Notes under the pieces: model-generated | Told to the model about the DNA's origin: nothing | The model's input: the letters and a program-made list of their open reading frames with translations, nothing else | Database searches by the model: none | DNA from: a virus | DNA length: 35,456 nucleotides | Reading direction: 5' to 3' (one strand) | Virus record (IMG/VR): IMGVR_UViG_3300044960_000577 | Coordinates: 1 to 35,456 of that record | Part shown: in pieces, positions 6,749 through 15,543 of the stretch | How the letters are laid out: each line of letters begins with the position of its first letter | Numbering within the stretch: position 1 is the first letter of the stretch | Program-made: the position numbers and the translations under genes

Positions 6749-8239
6749 CTACACCTCCGCCTTCCGCCGGCCCCCAGCCACCCGCACGCGCACGCGCCGA
6801 ACCAGCATGTCGTGCCGGCCGCTGTGCAGACGTGCCACCACGCGGCCAATCTGCACCGGTACCCCGAGCACCGCGCTCAACACCGCCCGTAGCACCGCCT
6901 CGCCATGCCAGTCCGCGTGACCGGCCAGCACCGTCCTGGGGCTGGCGATCAGCACGGCCTCACCAGACCACAGCGCACGTGCCAACCGGGCCGCCTGCGG
7001 CGTGGCCAACATGACCGCCTCGCTATCAAGCACCACGTTCCCGCGCAGCACGCGCACAGGCACCGTCAGGAGCACTGCGTCAGCCTCTAGCACGGCACCC
7101 ACGAATCGCACCCGCAGAGGAACGGCCAGCAGCGTGGCCTCGCCGTCCAGCGCCGCGCCGGCCCGCGTCATCCGGATGCTCGTGCCGCTCAGCACGGCCT
7201 CCGTCTCCATCGTGGCCGTACCGCCGAACACGATCCGTGATACCGCCTGGAGAGTGGCCTCCGACTCCAGCACTGCCCTGCCGAGAATGACGCCGCCCTC
7301 AAGCGCGATCGCCGTGATGACGGCCTCTCCTTCCAGGCCGACATGGCCGCTGAGCATCGCTCGGGCGGCGGCCTGCAGGACCGCCTCAGCCCCGAGCACG
7401 CTTCCGCCGCCCATGACGGCCCTCGCAGAGGCCTCCAGTATGGCCTCTGTCACCAGTACCGCGTCGGCGGCGCGGACTGCCCGGGGGAGGGCACCCAGCG
7501 TGGCCTCGCCTTCCAAGACGCCGTGACCACCAAACACCGCTCGGGCTGCTGCCTGGAGAACCGCCTCGGCGTTCAGCAGGGCCTGTGCGGGACGCACAGC
7601 CCTGGCTATGGCATTCAGAACCGCCTCGGCCTCCAGCGTGCTTTTGCCGCTCAGGATCGCTCGGGAGACCGCTTGCAGGACCGCCTCGGCCGAAAGTGCT
7701 GCCGTGACACGACGCACGGCCTGTGGAAGACCTTGCAGGACCGCTTCACCGTCCAGGAATGCCTGGCCTCCAGCCAGGGCCTGCGCAAGTCCCGCCAGCA
7801 CGGCCTCACCGTCCAACAGGGACTGCCCGCCGAAGAGGCCGCGGCCGCTGGCCTGCAACACCGCATCAGCATTGAGCGATGCGATGCCGCTCAGGACGGC
7901 GCGTGCATGACCATCCAGCACGCTCTCCCCGTTCAGCAGAGTATGGGCAAACCGTACCGCGGCAGGAGTCACCGCCAGCACACCTTCCCCGTCCAGCAGC
8001 GCCTTAGCCGACCTTACGGCCTGCCCGCTAGATGAGAGCACGGCCTCGCCGCTCCAGACCGCCTGCCCCGGACGTACCGCCCGACCGGTAGCCAAGAGCA
8101 CGGCCTCGGCCTCAAGCGCTGCCGACGCACGATACACGGTGCGGGCGGCCGCGGTCAGCGCGGCCTCCGCGGTCAGGATGGCCTGGCCGGACTGTACCTG
8201 GCCGCCAGTATCGAACGCGTCAAACAGGAGCCGCCCCAC
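6749..8239 (-). CDS. Repeat fibre protein with about 22 tandem 20-residue repeats, 496 aa
   Basis: Starts at GTG 8239, two bases after the preceding stop. Residues about 15-455 are tandem 20-residue repeats with consensus AVxxGxAxLxGEAVLxAxxR, mirrored as 60-bp DNA repeats. The fixed points are Gly/Ala, Leu, Glu-Ala-Val-Leu and a closing Arg. One repeat (near residue 320) has a two-residue insertion. The C-terminus (about 455-496) is Arg/Val-rich and not repetitive. A regular short repeat with periodic hydrophobics suggests a solenoid or stacked-strand shaft, probably an elongated tail fibre given its position among fibre genes. No known family is recognised. Confidence 0.7.
   Translation of the reverse strand: MGRLLFDAFDTGGQVQSGQAILTAEAALTAAARTVYRASAALEAEAVLLATGRAVRPGQAVWSGEAVLSSSGQAVRSAKALLDGEGVLAVTPAAVRFAHTLLNGESVLDGHARAVLSGIASLNADAVLQASGRGLFGGQSLLDGEAVLAGLAQALAGGQAFLDGEAVLQGLPQAVRRVTAALSAEAVLQAVSRAILSGKSTLEAEAVLNAIARAVRPAQALLNAEAVLQAAARAVFGGHGVLEGEATLGALPRAVRAADAVLVTEAILEASARAVMGGGSVLGAEAVLQAAARAMLSGHVGLEGEAVITAIALEGGVILGRAVLESEATLQAVSRIVFGGTATMETEAVLSGTSIRMTRAGAALDGEATLLAVPLRVRFVGAVLEADAVLLTVPVRVLRGNVVLDSEAVMLATPQAARLARALWSGEAVLIASPRTVLAGHADWHGEAVLRAVLSAVLGVPVQIGRVVARLHSGRHDMLVRRVRVRVAGGRRKAEV
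6860..8195 (-). repeat. Array of about 22 diverged 60-bp tandem repeats
   Basis: In-gene DNA repeats with a 60-base period. On the plus strand the recurring core is a GCCTC or CGCCTC word followed by a Ctccag or cTccag-type word. The copies have drifted at third positions while the protein consensus stays, so the array is old and maintained at protein level rather than a recent expansion. Confidence 0.75.
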
Positions 8240-8241
8240 TC

Positions 8242-8832
8242 CTAGATATCCACCAGGAGGAACGTGTCGCCTGCGGCTGGCGCGCTCGTAAACGCGCTCG
8301 CGACCGTGATCACCTTCGTGCTGCCGTTATATCCGGAGACCTTTCGAACCTGCCCGACGAGTGCCCCCGACGTGAACAGTAGGAGCGTGTCCTTCCAGTA
8401 GTCGTTCGTCGCCTCTGACAGGTCCGTCTTGAAACTCGTCGCCGAGTTCCCCGCGTCGGAGACAACCGCGCCGACCGGCTGACTGAATTCACGCAGGACC
8501 TTCCAGGGAAAGCCCCGTCCTGTCCCTTGGGTCTGCTTCAGCGTGAAGATCGCCTGCACACCCTGGTCGACGACGACCTCCGAGCAACCAACGATGCCCG
8601 CTGTGACGAGGCCGCCGACAGCGTTGAGCGCAGGATGGACCAGACGATCCGTGCCTCCCGAGAGCACCCGTGTTTTACTGCGGAGCTCCACGATGTCGGG
8701 AGTGTCTCCACCGACGAGCGCAGCGACATCAACGACGAGCCGGTACCGCCCCGGTGCGGTGACCGTCGCCAGCGTGTGCTCCGTCCCGACGGTGGCTGTC
8801 TGCGTTCCGGACGCCGCGACGATCCAGGCCAT
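8242..8832 (-). CDS. Fibre-type virion protein, 196 aa
   Basis: ATG 8832 lies two bases after the preceding stop. The N-terminal part (TEHTLATVTAPGRYRLVVDV) and C-terminal part (ATSFKTDLSEATNDYWKDTL, then GQVRKVSGYNGSTKVITVAS) match patterns common in phage tail-fibre or virion-surface proteins, where the second block forms a small beta domain. No catalytic motif is visible. It lies between two other fibre-type genes and probably contributes to the adsorption apparatus. Confidence 0.6.
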   Translation of the reverse strand: MAWIVAASGTQTATVGTEHTLATVTAPGRYRLVVDVAALVGGDTPDIVELRSKTRVLSGGTDRLVHPALNAVGGLVTAGIVGCSEVVVDQGVQAIFTLKQTQGTGRGFPWKVLREFSQPVGAVVSDAGNSATSFKTDLSEATNDYWKDTLLLFTSGALVGQVRKVSGYNGSTKVITVASAFTSAPAAGDTFLLVDI

Positions 8833-8834
8833 AC

Positions 8835-10232
8835 TTAACCCCCAGCAAGAAATAACGCGTAGAACGTCTGCGTGCCAAACTCCTGGCGTGCCTCCAGCGT
8901 GGCCCCAGCGGGCAGCGCCACGGGGATGGTCCATGCCGTCGTCTCCGCACCGCCATCGCTAGTCCCGCGGAAGAGAACAAACCCCGACCAGACCGGTGAC
9001 CCACCTGCACGCACGGTCAACAGCGCGCCGACACTGGTGACCGTCTGCCCGTTTGTCGGGCCAATGATAGCCACAAGACACCGTGTATCGAAGTCCAGTG
9101 TGCCAAATGACGTGAACGCGGTGCCGGGCGACAGCGCCGTCCCGCGCGATGCGGTTGTATCGGCACCAAGCGTCTGCCACCGTGTGCAGGTGGGTGCACC
9201 ACGGTTGGCAACGTTCCCGACAACATTGCAGGTGACACCGCCAGTCGATGCCTGAGCGCGCGCGACGAGTACTGTTCCAGCAGGAATCGTCCACGGCAGG
9301 TGGACCGGCATGCCACGCCCATTATTCAGAGTCCGTGCGTAGTGGAGATTTGCCAAGACGACTTGCTGTACGCCATTCACGACCACCCCGAGATCGTACA
9401 GGACGGTATAACTACCTGACGCCTCAACCCAGAAGGTCACGTACAGATCCGTTACATCGTGGTCCCATCCACCCGCCGGACTAATGACCTGCCATGCGCC
9501 TTTGCTATGCGCGCTCGCCCCAGCGGCAGGACCAACCCCGGCACCGAAGGCTTCAATGCTTCTGCCCTCCGTGCCCGGCCGCCAGAGCCCGCTCGGTGAG
9601 TGCAGAGTGGGAGGCCAAAAAATCATCGCATGCCCCTCTTCCGGTACCCGCACTGCTGCCCGGATTTCCACGGACACCGCACGCCAACCACTGGACGTTC
9701 CGCCGACAGAAACGGACTTCGCAGTCCAGACAAGCACACCATTGTTCGTGTCAAACGCTGACCCCTCATCGGTGGCGTCCACGTCGTTGACACGCCGCAC
9801 GGTGCCAGTCGGCGGGTTTTCCAGCGCCGTGTTCGTCGACCGGTGACCGGCGGCGCAGAAGACCATCGAGTTCCCGTTCGTCTGCTGCAGCGTGAGCGCT
9901 GGATAGGTGACGGTCGTGCTGGAACCGCCACCCTGCTCCGATGCCCCAATAGGAGTGGTCGTATCCTGCCCGCGATAGACACAGCACAGGACTGTCGTCG
10001 CATCTGTCCACGTACTGGTGGACGTATCGCCAGATTGCAGGACGCGGTAACCGACGCGCTGCGAGCACGTGTTGGCACCACCGTTGATGATGTTTGTCCA
10101 GCCCGTGGGTAGCGATGGCGCGGTCGTGCTGCCGTCGCGGAAGGCGAAGACGATGGCGAGATCGCCGGGCTGCCATCCGGTCGGAAGCGATGCGGACGTT
10201 GTCCCGGATGTGGCACCGACGAACTGTAGCAT
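8835..10232 (-). CDS. Large fibre/adsorption protein, 465 aa
   Basis: The start at ATG 10232 is chosen because it lies just after the stop of the 65-aa gene; longer in-frame versions would overlap two genes. The first 200 residues are a beta-rich, Ser/Thr-rich domain with PTGWQPGDLAIVFAF and WTDATTVLCCVYRG, a pattern shared by many phage and environmental surface proteins. Residues about 210-465 form a second beta-rich region (WDHDVTDLYVTFWVEASGSY, later VGALLTVRAGGSPVWSGFVL). The DNA here looks less GC-rich than the core tail genes, suggesting recent exchange. Function inferred from position only. Confidence 0.55.
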   Translation of the reverse strand: MLQFVGATSGTTSASLPTGWQPGDLAIVFAFRDGSTTAPSLPTGWTNIINGGANTCSQRVGYRVLQSGDTSTSTWTDATTVLCCVYRGQDTTTPIGASEQGGGSSTTVTYPALTLQQTNGNSMVFCAAGHRSTNTALENPPTGTVRRVNDVDATDEGSAFDTNNGVLVWTAKSVSVGGTSSGWRAVSVEIRAAVRVPEEGHAMIFWPPTLHSPSGLWRPGTEGRSIEAFGAGVGPAAGASAHSKGAWQVISPAGGWDHDVTDLYVTFWVEASGSYTVLYDLGVVVNGVQQVVLANLHYARTLNNGRGMPVHLPWTIPAGTVLVARAQASTGGVTCNVVGNVANRGAPTCTRWQTLGADTTASRGTALSPGTAFTSFGTLDFDTRCLVAIIGPTNGQTVTSVGALLTVRAGGSPVWSGFVLFRGTSDGGAETTAWTIPVALPAGATLEARQEFGTQTFYALFLAGG

Positions 10233-10237
10233 GATCG

Positions 10238-10435
10238 CTACCGCGTGACCATTCGTGCATGCTGAGCAACTTGCGCAGCCTCGGGATGACGGCTCCACGC
10301 GAACTGCTCATCCCACGCCATGACGTAGCAGCAGTCCGTGAACCACTTCGCGGTCCCTCCGGCGGTCGGGTTGACCACGCTGTGCGCCCAGAGGCCGCCA
10401 GTAGGAGTGGACAGGACGCTCACCGGCCCCACCAT
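10238..10435 (-). CDS. Small hypothetical protein, 65 aa
   Basis: Reads MVGPVSVLSTPTGGLWAHSV and continues to a C-terminal QVAQHARMVTR. ATG 10435 overlaps the upstream 47-aa gene by 16 bases; an alternative GTG at 10423 would give a GTGA overlap of the kind used at many junctions here. It contains a Trp/Phe-rich middle (KWFTDCCYVMAWDEQFAW). It is not recognised, and no membrane segment or motif is clear. Confidence 0.45.
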   Translation of the reverse strand: MVGPVSVLSTPTGGLWAHSVVNPTAGGTAKWFTDCCYVMAWDEQFAWSRHPEAAQVAQHARMVTR

Positions 10436-10563
10436 CCCAACAGACGCGCCACGACGCCAACGGCCGCAGCAAGGCCGAACATCGCAAAGACGATGAGAAA
10501 CGCCACGGCGGCAAACCACGCCCACGTGCGTCGGAGCAATTCCCGCAACTGCTCAGGCGTCAT
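10420..10563 (-). CDS. Small membrane protein, possible holin-like, 47 aa
   Basis: ATG 10563 overlaps the stop of the glycoside hydrolase gene (ATGA). A charged amphipathic N-terminus (MTPEQLRELLRRTW) is followed by one hydrophobic segment (about residues 15-40) and an Arg-ended tail. The shape resembles very small single-span phage holins or anchors. Coupling to a polysaccharide-degrading enzyme gene is suggestive, but lysis function is not shown and no endolysin is next to it. Confidence 0.5.
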   Translation of the reverse strand: MTPEQLRELLRRTWAWFAAVAFLIVFAMFGLAAAVGVVARLLGWWGR

Positions 10564-11579
10564 GGCAGTCCCGAGATCGTCACCACGCGCGGGTCGCGGA
10601 GAAGCTCGCGACCGTACCGGTTGCGCATCAGGCTCCATCCCTCGTTCCAAAACATCATCCACGATAGTGGTTGGTAGGAGATGGAGTCGAGGACCCTACG
10701 GCAATCCAGCGACCCGTCTGGCGGATCACTTGGACCGACTTCCGCGAAACAGTAGGGTTTATTGAGCGCCACCAGCTCCGGTGTGACCGGAATGACGCGC
10801 CCCCACTGCGTGGAACCGCGATACACCGTCGGCCCCACCATGTCTACAACCGTCGCGCCCGGGTACCGCTGCGAGCCGCCAACCGTTGCCATACAATTGT
10901 AGACCCAGATCAGGTCAGTTAGCCCGCGCGCCGTAAAGTCGTGATGCAACCGCGCCCACCAGTCTTTCACGGCAGGCTGCGACCACCAAAACCCCGGGTT
11001 GTTAACCTCGGGGAATGGTCGCCAGAGTATGACATACCCGAGCGCCAATAGCTGCTGGAGCCCAGCGGAGAAAACGTCGAGCGTCCGCCGCCACGATGAG
11101 TATGTCCACGGGTCGCCGCTGAAGGGCGGCGCAAAATCGGTGCCAATTTGCGGGTTCGGGAAGTGTCCGCTGACGAACACCAATGGCCGTCGGCCCGCCA
11201 CCGAAGTGTACTGCTCAATGGCGACCACCTCAGTATCCCACCCCAGTGACGACCCGGCCGCAGACACGAATGACACACCGATCAGGCCAGGATAGGGTTC
11301 ACCTTGTAGCCAACTACGCAACTCGGTGAGGCCGGCTGTTGCCGATGCACCGCCCCCACCGTGCCAACCGAGGTATTGGCCAACCACAGCCTGTCCGGTT
11401 GCCGGCAGCGATGCCAGCCACGCGACGACCGCGTCCTTCGTGCCCGTAGGCGGGGGCGGCGGTGGTGGCGGCGAAGGCGGCGGAGATGAGGCCGCGACTC
11501 GCACCGTGATCAGGTCGGACTGATAGGACGCGACGAGATTCCCGGAGGGATCGCGGATCTCTACAGTCGCCACCGTCAC
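10560..11579 (-). CDS. GH26-like glycoside hydrolase on the tail (putative depolymerase), 339 aa
   Basis: GTG start overlapping the preceding stop (GTGA). Residues 1-30 are a short beta strand region, 31-44 a polyproline linker, and about 47-339 a barrel resembling glycoside hydrolase family 26 (clan A). The two catalytic acids are seen: general acid Glu191 in WRPFPEVN followed by FWW, and nucleophile Glu280 in PYCFAEVG. Between them are LIWVYN and PGATVVDMVGPTVY, also typical of GH26. There is no signal peptide, so it is probably virion-borne, cutting a mannan-like or other beta-linked surface polysaccharide during adsorption. The substrate is unknown. DNA composition differs from the tail core, suggesting transfer. 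Confidence 0.72.
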   Translation of the reverse strand: MTVATVEIRDPSGNLVASYQSDLITVRVAASSPPPSPPPPPPPPTGTKDAVVAWLASLPATGQAVVGQYLGWHGGGGASATAGLTELRSWLQGEPYPGLIGVSFVSAAGSSLGWDTEVVAIEQYTSVAGRRPLVFVSGHFPNPQIGTDFAPPFSGDPWTYSSWRRTLDVFSAGLQQLLALGYVILWRPFPEVNNPGFWWSQPAVKDWWARLHHDFTARGLTDLIWVYNCMATVGGSQRYPGATVVDMVGPTVYRGSTQWGRVIPVTPELVALNKPYCFAEVGPSDPPDGSLDCRRVLDSISYQPLSWMMFWNEGWSLMRNRYGRELLRDPRVVTISGLP

Positions 11580-11983
11580 TTCTCCTCGATGCTCAGGTCC
11601 CCGGCGGCGAACTTGAACTGATCGTTGGTGTCGATGGTCTTACTGGCTTCGAGTGCTCCCTGGTAGAGCATGTTGCCACCGGATGCAGCGTCGAAGATCG
11701 CACAGTGCGTGATGGTCCCCCAGTTCGCCGTCGCTACTGGGAACGTGACCTCGGCGCTGTTGGCCACCTTCCGGCCGTCCACACCAGCCCCGGGCGCGCC
11801 AAACGTCACGGCCTGGCGCGCGTAACTGCCACCGCTCACCTCGGTGCCGCCACCGTTCTTGTTGGTCGCGGTGGTGAACAGCGCCACGTAGACCGTGGTC
11901 GGCGGGGCGTAGTTGGTCGCCCGAAGCACCTCGTTCAAAATGGCGTCGCTCAAGAAGTGCGTCTTTGCCATCGCAGACGGCAT
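11576..11983 (-). CDS. Phage fibre protein, 135 aa
   Basis: AAGGAGG lies 9 bases before ATG 11983. The sequence follows a widespread fibre/virion-surface pattern: FLSDAILNEVLRATNYAPPT, TVYVALFTT, TEVSGGSYARQAVTF, ATANWGTITHCAIFDAASG and GNMLYQGALEASKTI. Such proteins occur next to tape measure or tail-tip genes in siphophages. It is the first gene after the tape measure. The molecular role within the fibre is not known. Confidence 0.7.
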   Translation of the reverse strand: MPSAMAKTHFLSDAILNEVLRATNYAPPTTVYVALFTTATNKNGGGTEVSGGSYARQAVTFGAPGAGVDGRKVANSAEVTFPVATANWGTITHCAIFDAASGGNMLYQGALEASKTIDTNDQFKFAAGDLSIEEK

Positions 11984-12000
11984 GGCTCAATTCCTCCTTC

Positions 12001-15000
12001 CTATCGCGTCTCGCGCATGACTGGGTGAAACCCCCGCTTGGCCCACCGCACGGCGTCACCCACGGTGCGTGCGATGGCTGCCAGGTCACGGTCGCTGCGC
12101 ACGACCGGATTGGCGATGGTGATGTTGATCGGCCCGTCCTGGACGCCCCCGCGCTCCGCCGACGCGCCCATGCGCACCCACCGCGCCAGGTCCTCCGGCC
12201 GCAGCCCACTGGGCAGCGGTAGTGCCACCTCCGTCCCGCCGGCCTCCGCTAGCGCCGCCAGCAGCGGCCGGTGGGCCACCAGGCCGGCCTGGGCCGCCGC
12301 CACGCGCAGATGCCTGAGCACGCCGCCGTGTTGCAGGCCGAAGAGGCTGAACAGCCCCGCGCCCGCACCGGCACCCGCCGCTGCGCTGATGGCCGCCGCA
12401 GCCGCCTGGCCGGCTGTCACGATGGCCTGGGCCATGGCCGTGCCGGCCGTGGTGATGGCGGTGGAGGCGGTCGCCCCAGACGTGGTGATGGCGGTGGCCA
12501 CCTGTGCGCCCGCCGCCGCGGTCGCCGCCGCCATGTCCGGCCCGGCCGCCAGCCCAGGCACCTGCAGTCCGGGCAGCAGGCCCTGTACACTCTGGAGGAT
12601 GCGCTGGACCAACTGCTGCGCGATGGCGCGCTCCACTACGCGCAGCACCTCGTCGATCAGCCCCAGCGCCAGGTCGCGCAGCGCGGTGAGCACGTCCTTC
12701 TGCCCGGTGCGCACTGAGGCGAAGAACGTCTCAAACTGCCCAGTCACGCCCCGGATGGCGTCAAGCCATGCATCACGCCAGTTGAAGGCCAGCCGCAGCG
12801 TCTCCTCAATCGCCAGCCGTAGCCCGCGCCCCGGGTCGAAGGCGTTGGCCAGCACCACCAGTTCGCGCTGCAGGTTCCGGATGTCAGTCAGGACGCGCGC
12901 CTTCTCGCGCTGGTCGGTGATCTCCGCCAGCAGGGCCTGCCGGGCGGCGATCTGCTGCTCGATGATGGCGGCCAGATGGCGGCGGGCCTCCTCGCGCTCG
13001 TCCCGCGCCTGCTCGGCCAGCGTCCGCTGGGCGTCGGCCTCCTCCACGGCACGCTGCGCCCGCTCTCTGATGAGGTCACGAATCTCCGTCTCAATCCGCA
13101 GGCGCTCCTGGGCGTCTGTGATCTGCTGTAGTAAGGCCCGTCGAGCCGCGATCTGCTCCTCCGCAGTGGCCCGGCCCAGGCCCGCCAGCAGGTCGGTCTG
13201 CTCCACCACCTGCCGGGCCGCTTCCTGGCGCAACTGCGCGATCCGCTGCTCCGCCTGCGCCACCGCCAGCCGGTCCCTGGGGTCCAGCGCGGCCCGGAGG
13301 CGCTCCTCGGCGGCGATCACGTCCTGCATCGTGGCCTGGCCCAGAGACCGCCTGATTTCCGCCACGCGGGCGTCTTGCTCAACCGCTGCCAGGGCCTCGC
13401 GGCGGTTCACGGCGGCAATGGCCTCTGCCCGGGCGCGCTCGTTCTCCGCCAGGGCCGCCGCCGCGTCCTTGCTCAGTGCCAGACGTTTCTTGATCTCCGC
13501 CGCCTGCTCATCAAACCGGCGGTTGATGGCCCGCCGCTCGGCCTCGGCCTCCGTGAGGGTCAGGCGCTCGATCTCCTCAGTGAGGCTGCGCCGGATGGCC
13601 CTGATGCGGTCGGCGGCCTCCTGCTGCGCCTGGAACTGGAAGTCCGCCAGCGCCCCTTGCACCCGCTTCAGGGCTTCCGCCTTGCCCCGCGCGTCCACGA
13701 AGTCCGCGTCCCGGGCGGCCCGAATGCGGGTGATCACGCGCTGGAACGCCGCCAGCACCTCCTCCGCCGGCGCGCTGGCAGCAATCAGGCGGCCCTGGAT
13801 GAACTGCAGGCTGTCCTCCACGGCCTGGATGTTGGCACGGGCCTCCTCCTCCAACAGGGCCTTGCGGGCGCGGTGGATGCGCACGTCCAGGTCCAGACGC
13901 TCCTCCGCCGTCTTGGCGTGCGCCGCCTTGATCCGCTGCAGGTTACTGATCTGCTCCCGCAGCGTCAGCCTGTCCAGCGCCACCAACGCCTCATGCAGCC
14001 GCAGCGCGTTTTGCAGGGCCTCGTTCGTGGCCTGCTTCCCGCCCAGGCCCAGGTCCACGCGCTCCCCGCCCACAGCCTTCTGCGCGAACGCTTCCGTGCG
14101 CGGCTGCGTGGGGCGCGTGGGCCGCGGCGCCTCCAGCGGCCCTTCTGCCCGCCTGCGCAGCCCCAGAGCCTCCATGGCGCGGCCGACCAACTGGCCGAGG
14201 AAGTTGATGGCGCGCCGGATACGGTCAAGCAGGCCGTCGATGATGCCGGCGATCCCCGGGACCACGCTACGCACCAGGTCCCGGATACCGAACCAGTTGC
14301 GCTGCCAGGCCACGGCGAACAGCGTGATGGCGGCCGAGATGCCGGCGATCACCAGGCCCACCGGCCCCAGCGCCCCGGCCACCGCGTTCACCGCGGCGGG
14401 CACCAGCCGCAGGGCGCCCACCAGGGCGGGGATGGCCCGAGTGCCCAGCAGGGCGAAGCCGCCGGAGAGCACCGGGAGCACGCCGCGCAGCCCCAGCAGC
14501 GCCACGCCGACGTTGCCCAGCGACTGCAGGAACGGCCCGGCGATGGCGGAGGCGGCGTCTACAACCCGCTTCTTCAGCAGTTCCATGCGGACGTTGATGC
14601 CGGTGTCGAACTCGCGGCTGGCCCGGGCCACCGCCCCCTCACTGGCCTGAAGCTGCCGCACCAGTTCGCCCAGGCTGAACCCGCCCTCGTCCAGCAGGCG
14701 CGCCATGGCCGGCCCGGCCCGGGGGCCGAACAGTTGAATCGCGGCCTGGGCGCGGGCCGCGGCGTCCTGGATGGCGCCGATCTTGCGGGCCAGGCGGTCC
14801 AGTTCCTGGGGCGTCTTCACCCGCGCGGTGGCCTGGGCCAGCGCGAACATGGCCCGGCTGGGGTCCACGCCGGCCTTCGCCATCTTGCCCAGCAGCGCGA
14901 TGGTCTCATCGAGGCTGAACCCCAGGGCCTGGAACTGCCCCGCGCCGGCAGCGATCACCGCCTGCATGGCCTGGATGTCGGCGCCGGTCAATTCGGAGGC

Positions 15001-15543
15001 CCGCTTCAGGCGGTCCATCAGCGGCACCGCGTCCTCAATGGTCAGCCCCCAGGCGTCCATCACGTCATCCAGCGCCCTGATGGCCGTCGCGTTGTCCTGG
15101 CCGGTGACCTTGGCGAAGTCGAGGAACGCCTGCAGGCTGCCCGCCGCCTGCGCGGTGGTCAGGCCCATCTCCCGGCGTAGCGCGATCATCGCGCCGGTCA
15201 GGCTCTCTACGCTGTCCAGGTTGGTGCGGAAGGCTTGTCGGATGGCCCGGGCCGCCTGCTCGGCTTCCGCACGGCTGGCTCCCGTGGCGGCGGCGAACCG
15301 GGCGCGGGCGGCGTCCAACTGCCGCACGTGCTCCACGCCGATCTCCAACACCCGCCCGAACGCCGCGCCCGCACCAGTAATGAGACCTTTGAAGATCAGG
15401 CTAGGGGAGAGAATGCTCTGGAACCGCTGGGCGATGGTGCGGGCGCTGCGCTCCGCGGTGGCCTCAGCCTCTCGCAGGTCCCGCTGCAGGCCCTCCGGCG
15501 GGGCGGACAGTTTGATGACGGCCTCGGCCAGCGTGAACCCCAT
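12001..15543 (-). CDS. Tail tape measure protein, 1180 aa
   Basis: Sets tail length. The N-terminal 350 residues carry the PhageMin_Tail-type pattern (ATGASRAEAEQAARAIRQAF, LTIEDAVPLMDRLKRASELT, FSLDETIALLGKMAKAGVDP). Hydrophobic segments follow (about 335-430), then a long charged helical coiled-coil region (about 490-900), and a Gly/Ala-rich C-terminus with LFSLFGLQHGGVL. Using the usual rule of about 0.15 nm per residue, 1180 residues correspond to a tail near 170-180 nm (inference). ATG 15543 shares one base with the stop of the frameshifted chaperone. Confidence 0.93.
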   Translation of the reverse strand: MGFTLAEAVIKLSAPPEGLQRDLREAEATAERSARTIAQRFQSILSPSLIFKGLITGAGAAFGRVLEIGVEHVRQLDAARARFAAATGASRAEAEQAARAIRQAFRTNLDSVESLTGAMIALRREMGLTTAQAAGSLQAFLDFAKVTGQDNATAIRALDDVMDAWGLTIEDAVPLMDRLKRASELTGADIQAMQAVIAAGAGQFQALGFSLDETIALLGKMAKAGVDPSRAMFALAQATARVKTPQELDRLARKIGAIQDAAARAQAAIQLFGPRAGPAMARLLDEGGFSLGELVRQLQASEGAVARASREFDTGINVRMELLKKRVVDAASAIAGPFLQSLGNVGVALLGLRGVLPVLSGGFALLGTRAIPALVGALRLVPAAVNAVAGALGPVGLVIAGISAAITLFAVAWQRNWFGIRDLVRSVVPGIAGIIDGLLDRIRRAINFLGQLVGRAMEALGLRRRAEGPLEAPRPTRPTQPRTEAFAQKAVGGERVDLGLGGKQATNEALQNALRLHEALVALDRLTLREQISNLQRIKAAHAKTAEERLDLDVRIHRARKALLEEEARANIQAVEDSLQFIQGRLIAASAPAEEVLAAFQRVITRIRAARDADFVDARGKAEALKRVQGALADFQFQAQQEAADRIRAIRRSLTEEIERLTLTEAEAERRAINRRFDEQAAEIKKRLALSKDAAAALAENERARAEAIAAVNRREALAAVEQDARVAEIRRSLGQATMQDVIAAEERLRAALDPRDRLAVAQAEQRIAQLRQEAARQVVEQTDLLAGLGRATAEEQIAARRALLQQITDAQERLRIETEIRDLIRERAQRAVEEADAQRTLAEQARDEREEARRHLAAIIEQQIAARQALLAEITDQREKARVLTDIRNLQRELVVLANAFDPGRGLRLAIEETLRLAFNWRDAWLDAIRGVTGQFETFFASVRTGQKDVLTALRDLALGLIDEVLRVVERAIAQQLVQRILQSVQGLLPGLQVPGLAAGPDMAAATAAAGAQVATAITTSGATASTAITTAGTAMAQAIVTAGQAAAAAISAAAGAGAGAGLFSLFGLQHGGVLRHLRVAAAQAGLVAHRPLLAALAEAGGTEVALPLPSGLRPEDLARWVRMGASAERGGVQDGPINITIANPVVRSDRDLAAIARTVGDAVRWAKRGFHPVMRETR

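Noticed and set aside
6749-8239. CRISPR-like interpretation of the regular 60-bp repeats
   Set aside because: Repeats are contiguous, in frame and diverged at silent positions, with no unique spacers or cas genes; they code for a repeat protein.
12038-15180. Very long open frames on the plus strand opposite the tape measure gene (up to about 870 codons)
   Set aside because: They are antisense shadows caused by high GC and biased third positions; the proteins are low-complexity Ala/Arg/Ser, with no ribosome sites, and the minus-strand tape measure has clear family patterns.
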